From NCBI GenBank assembly GCA_949448405.1, contig CASTFX010000007.1:1-18521 (forward strand): a stretch of 18,521 bases of DNA. Direction: 5' to 3'. Below, piece after piece: positions 15,661-18,521 of the stretch. The translations under genes and the position numbers were made by a program. The notes under the pieces were generated by a model. It made no database searches and was not told the origin of the DNA. It saw only the letters and a program-made list of their open reading frames with translations. Source of the stretch: an uncultured Clostridia bacterium. Lineage in GTDB: Bacteria; Bacillota; Clostridia; TANB77; CAG-508. The stretch's first letter is position 1; each line of letters begins with the position of its first letter.

Positions 15661-17622
15661 AAGACCTCTTCTTAATACTATACTTGCGTCCAATTTTGCA
15701 CTTTTAAATTTTTCAAATATACTATCTATCTTTCCTGATTTACCAGTTGCAATTGTATAGAGGTTATTACTAATAGTTTCTCTATCTATTCCGTTATCTA
15801 GTAGTATCTTAAATATTTCCTTTATTTCTTTTGCATCTCCAACTACTAATATTGACAAGCATTTTTCTATTTTACTTGTTTTTATTTTAAGTTCATCTAA
15901 AGCTTCAAATATTTTTCTTACATTATCTGCTTTTCCTCTTGCAATAACTGATAGTGCTCCTTCTATTGCTCGTTTACTTATTATATGTGCATCTAGCACT
16001 TCAAATATTCCTCTTATATTATCTGCTTTTCCTCTTGATAATACTGTTAGACACCCTTCTATTTTTTCTTTTGCAATTAAATGCTCTTCCATTAGTATTT
16101 TAAATATTTCTCTTATTTCATCTTCTTTTCCTCTAGTTAATGCTATTAAACAATTTTCTACTGTTTGCTTGTTTATTTTATATTCATCAAGTAATACTCT
16201 CAAAATGTTACCTATATTTTCTAGACTACTATCTACTAAAACAGTTAAACACTTTTCTATTGCATTATAACTTATTCTATATAATATAAGTATTCTTAGT
16301 ATTTTATTTATTCTGTATATGCTACTTTCTTGTACAATTCTTTGTATATCTTTATCTAATATTCTTTGTATTTGTTCTTCTGGGAAATGAACTTGTCTTA
16401 AGCAATTTTCTAGTTGTTCTTTTGTTATTCCTCTTTTTTGATTTTGCTGCTTTTTCCTTATTGCTCTTTGTCTTGCTGTTACATATGACCTTCCTACTCC
16501 AAGCTCACTCGCTATTTTGAGTGAACTTAAATTTTCCTTAGTTAACCTTATTATTTCTTTATCATGTGGTCCTTCATATTCTTCAGCTCTTTCTGCTGCT
16601 CTTAGTTCATCTGTTAACTTTTTCTCTGCTTTTATTTGTTCTGGTGTTATCTTTCCTGCTCCTATTAATTTATCTTGACAGTCCCTATATTGCTGCTTAG
16701 TTAATTTTAAACTTTTATCAAAATCTGCTGTTTCTTGGTAGTTAAATCCTCTTTGTAAGCATTGTAAAACAATTTCCATTCTTCTTTTTTGAAATCTGTT
16801 GAACTTTGCTTCCTCAATATCTTTATCTGTTATTCTTCCTTTATCTTTTAGTTTTTTTGTTACTCTAGCAAAGTAAAACTCTTGAGTATATGGTATTCTA
16901 TCTGAAATTTCCTTGTAATTATATCCTTCCATTAATAAATCATATGTAACATCTTCTATCATTTGGTCTCTTTCTTCTCTTGCTTTTGCTATTTTTTCAT
17001 CTGTTATTTCACCGCTTTTCTTTTAACATTATCTTTATTTTAGCAAGTGTCTTTGCATCAATGCCTGCTTCTTTTTTTATTATTTGGTCACTAAGCCCTA
17101 AAACTAAAAAATCTAGGACTTCTGATTTTAATCTTTCTGTAATTTCAGTAACTTGGGAATCTTCTTTTGGTTTTGAGGCTTTTTCTTCTTTTTCCCTTTG
17201 CTTTCTTTCTTCTAGTGCTTTATCTATGTCTTCTTGTTTTATACTTCCGCTCATTTACTAATTCTTTTTTTCTCTGACTTACTCTTGAAGGGCTTATTTT
17301 TACTCCTAATGTATTATTTATTTCTTCAGCAATTTCTTTACAATATTTTCCAGACCCTAATCCTTCTAAAATTTTTAGAGTAACTGGGTCATTATTTTTT
17401 TCATTTTCTCTTCTTTCTTCTGCAGCTGTTTTTATTTTTTTTTCAGTAATTGCACCGTTCATCTATTAATTGTTGTTTGAATTTTTTTATAGTTGTTGTT
17501 GAAACTCCTATCTTTTCTGCTAAATGTGTTATTCTATCTTCACCATTTTGTAGTTCTTGCAGAAGTGCTTTTAAATACTTAGCTTTTTCCTCTTCTGTAA
17601 ATATTATATTATATACTCCCAT
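15658..17622 (-). CDS. Modular helix-turn-helix / helical repeat protein (needs three +1 shifts at CGG)
   Basis: The restored protein has 653 residues. N-terminal helix-turn-helix (about 15-55, LAEKIGVSTTTIKKFKQQLIDEG), then five modules each ending in a hinge of the form [EK/EG/AG]-G-x-I-T/K..I..A at Gly56, Gly125, Gly203, Gly261 and Gly322. A further HTH-like segment is IASELGVGRSYVTARQRAI (about 368-387). Residues about 430-653 are tandem 32-34-residue helical repeats (IEKCLSVLxxGKADxIRxIFxxL). The first three hinge glycines are encoded CGGT, CGGA and CGGT and need the shift; the last two use ordinary GGN. ATG at 17622 has GAGG upstream and a clear promoter. In frame 0 translation would end after 58 residues. 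It looks like a DNA- or RNA-binding regulator; no known family assigned. Confidence 0.8.
17012..17014 (-). other. CGG +1 shift site 3 in the HTH-repeat gene
   Basis: Coding strand GAA AAG CGG TGA. Omitting the C gives AAG GGT GAA ATA ACA (KGEIT), hinge Gly203. Confidence 0.85.
17247..17249 (-). other. CGG +1 shift site 2 in the HTH-repeat gene
   Basis: Coding strand AAT GAG CGG AAG. Omitting the C gives GAG GGA AGT ATA AAA (EGSIK), hinge Gly125. Confidence 0.85.
17455..17457 (-). other. CGG +1 shift site 1 in the HTH-repeat gene
   Basis: Coding strand GAT GAA CGG TGC AAT TAC TGA. Omitting the C gives GAA GGT GCA ATT ACT (EGAIT), hinge Gly56. Confidence 0.85.
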
Positions 17623-17638
17623 ATTTTTACCTCAAAAT

Positions 17639-17650
17639 AACATATATGTT
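17639..17650. promoter_or_regulatory. 12-bp palindrome in the HTH-gene leader, possible operator
   Basis: AACATATATGTT is a perfect palindrome placed two bases downstream of the -10 box, over the expected transcription start. Autoregulation by the HTH protein is conceivable but not shown. Confidence 0.35.
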
Positions 17651-17652
17651 TA

Positions 17653-17681
17653 ATTATACCATATTTGGGCTTATTTTTCAA
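17653..17681 (-). promoter_or_regulatory. Promoter of the HTH-repeat gene
   Basis: Minus strand TTGAAA (17681-17676), exact 17-base spacer, TATAAT (17658-17653) with extended -10 (TGG before TATAAT). It lies about 31 bases upstream of the ATG. Confidence 0.75.
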
Positions 17682-17801
17682 TTTTTATGTAAACTTTTTG
17701 TGTGTTTTATGCTTTATATTTTTCTAGATAATAAGAACTTGACCCAACTAAGCAATCAAAGATTGCATCATTGGTTCCCCAAAGCCTTGTTGTATCCAAA
17801 A

Positions 17802-17837
17802 TAAAAGAGTAAGTCTAGTAATCTATAAACCTACTCT
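17802..17837 (-). terminator. Terminator after the PemK-like gene / lysS unit
   Basis: Minus strand AGAGTAGGT pairs with ACTTACTCT (9 bp, one G-U) around a 14-base loop and is followed by TTTATTTT. It begins 25 bases after the stop at 17862. The stretch between here and the HTH promoter (about 120 bases) holds no gene with a start codon; a 35-codon startless open frame ending at 17707 may be a remnant. Confidence 0.7.
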
Positions 17838-17855
17838 ATATTTTTAATTTTTATT

Positions 17856-17881
17856 ATTATTTTAATTTAATGGTTTCATTG
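17856..17881. repeat. 26-bp direct repeat, distal copy (copy of the lysS 3' end)
   Basis: Identical over 26 bases to 18406-18431, exactly 550 bases apart. It encodes, on the minus strand, the last codons ATG AAA CCA TTA AAT TAA of the PemK-like gene plus following A/T-rich bases. Probably one flank of an inserted cassette. Confidence 0.8.
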
Positions 17882-18383
17882 AATCAGTATTACTTTCTAA
17901 CTCTTCATAAAAGCTTTTCTTATATTCCTCTATCTTTTCATCATCAACTTTACCAATTTTAAAGACTATTTGTTCATTTAAAATTTTATATACTACATCT
18001 GTTTTTACTACGCTATTCTTATGAAGATTGTTCATTTTGTCTTTCTCTAATAATTTATTAGCACTAAATTTAAGCTTATCTAACTTAGAAGATATAAGCA
18101 TACCAAAATTTTCAATAGGAACAGCAGTGTTATTTAGGTCAATTATCACAAAGAAATGATTATTCCCAATTTTCCCATTAGAATAAATATACTCTCTAAC
18201 AAATACTATATCACCAATTTCATAGTGATTATTATAAATTTCGTTATCTTCTTTCAGAACATTCTCAACTCTTCCTTTGTGCCATTCTTCTTCTACTGGA
18301 AATTCATCAAATGCATCTTTCAAATTTTTTACTTTGCCATATTTATATGCTGTCTTTAGAAAATCACTTAATTCTTCTTTCAT
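17862..18383 (-). CDS. PemK/MazF-like protein, cassette inserted behind lysS
   Basis: 173 residues. A helical charged N-terminus (1-50) precedes an SH3-like core beginning EIGDIVFVREYIYSNGKIGNNHFFVIID (about 55-85), followed by GMLISSK and, near the end, VVKTDVVYKI...FKIGKVDDE, the order seen in PemK/MazF-type endoribonuclease toxins. The assignment is by pattern and is moderate. No separate antitoxin gene is adjacent; the N-terminal extension might act in cis, which is inference. ATG at 18383 follows AAAGGA. The last six codons (MKPLN and stop) are supplied by the direct repeat and are identical to the end of lysS, indicating that the gene reads into a duplicated target. It has no in-frame CGG. 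Confidence 0.6.
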   Translation of the reverse strand: MKEELSDFLKTAYKYGKVKNLKDAFDEFPVEEEWHKGRVENVLKEDNEIYNNHYEIGDIVFVREYIYSNGKIGNNHFFVIIDLNNTAVPIENFGMLISSKLDKLKFSANKLLEKDKMNNLHKNSVVKTDVVYKILNEQIVFKIGKVDDEKIEEYKKSFYEELESNTDSMKPLN

Positions 18384-18405
18384 TAAATAATCCTTTCAAT
18401 ATATA

Positions 18406-18431
18406 ATTATTTTAATTTAATGGTTTCATTG
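18406..18431. repeat. 26-bp direct repeat, proximal copy (3' end of lysS)
   Basis: Native copy carrying the last codons and stop of lysS; identical to 17856-17881. Confidence 0.8.
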
Positions 18432-18521
18432 TTGGGAATAATAGCACGTCTCTTATTGATGCTGAGTCTGTTAAAAGCATTACTAATCTATCTATTCCAA
18501 TACCTAGTCCTCCCGTTGGTG
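18412..18521 (-). CDS. lysS: Lysyl-tRNA synthetase, C-terminal end (5' part outside window)
   Basis: Class II aminoacyl-tRNA synthetase, motif 3 region. The visible 35 residues are PTGGLGIGIDRLVMLLTDSASIRDVLLFPTMKPLN, of which GGLGIGIDRLVMLLT is motif 3 with its ATP-binding Arg, and the FPTMKP ending is typical of bacterial LysRS. Stop TAA at 18414-18412. The ACGGGA near the edge has CGG out of frame and needs no shift. The PemK-like gene follows 28 bases downstream. Confidence 0.95.
   Translation of the reverse strand, partial: PTGGLGIGIDRLVMLLTDSASIRDVLLFPTMKPLN

Overview
This is an AT-rich window in which almost every gene lies on the minus strand. The housekeeping set (rlmN-prpC-prkC, recN, mfd, rnc, a YitT protein, lysS, feoB) and the strong AGGAGG-type ribosome binding sites point to a low-GC Bacillota, most likely an uncultured Clostridia- or Bacilli-type organism. 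No tRNA, rRNA or CRISPR array is visible.

Layout. 1-495 (+) is the 3' end of feoB, which converges through a shared terminator on rlmN-prpC-prkC (4304 to 533, -). recN (6059-4437) has its own promoter and terminator. 6243-7004 is a GC-richer gene with a DUF6273-like C-terminus behind a clean promoter. Next, in transcription order, come fic, mfd, a TrmH-family rRNA/tRNA methyltransferase, rnc, a radical-SAM-like protein without its cluster motif, a terminator, and a YitT-family membrane protein (14262 down to 7207). 17622-14343 is a separate unit: a modular helix-turn-helix/repeat protein, a second protein that continues its repeats after a UGA, and a 94-aa protein. At the right edge a PemK/MazF-like gene sits between two 26-bp copies of the lysS 3' end, followed by the lysS 3' end itself.

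Main result. Seven genes (prkC, prpC, rlmN, yitT, rnc, trmH-like, HTH-repeat protein) are broken in the conventional reading, with 11 breaks in total. At all 11 the frame-0 codon is CGG, and skipping its C (a +1 shift) restores the conserved protein with glycine (GGN) at that place. No other kind of frame break was found. The intact native genes (feoB part, recN, mfd, the radical-SAM-like gene, fic, the 94-aa gene, the 14641 gene, the PemK-like gene, lysS part) contain no in-frame CGG that I could find. In effect CGGN behaves like a four-base glycine codon. rnc has three such sites, and the HTH-repeat protein has three at the same aligned glycine of three diverged repeats. The only in-frame CGG that seems to be read as a normal triplet is in the compositionally different gene at 6243-7004. 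Either the organism decodes CGGN as Gly (a quadruplet-reading tRNA, or +1 slippage on an unassigned CGG), or a strikingly specific sequencing artefact inserts C before GG. The gene models below are given in the restored frame, and both explanations are kept open.
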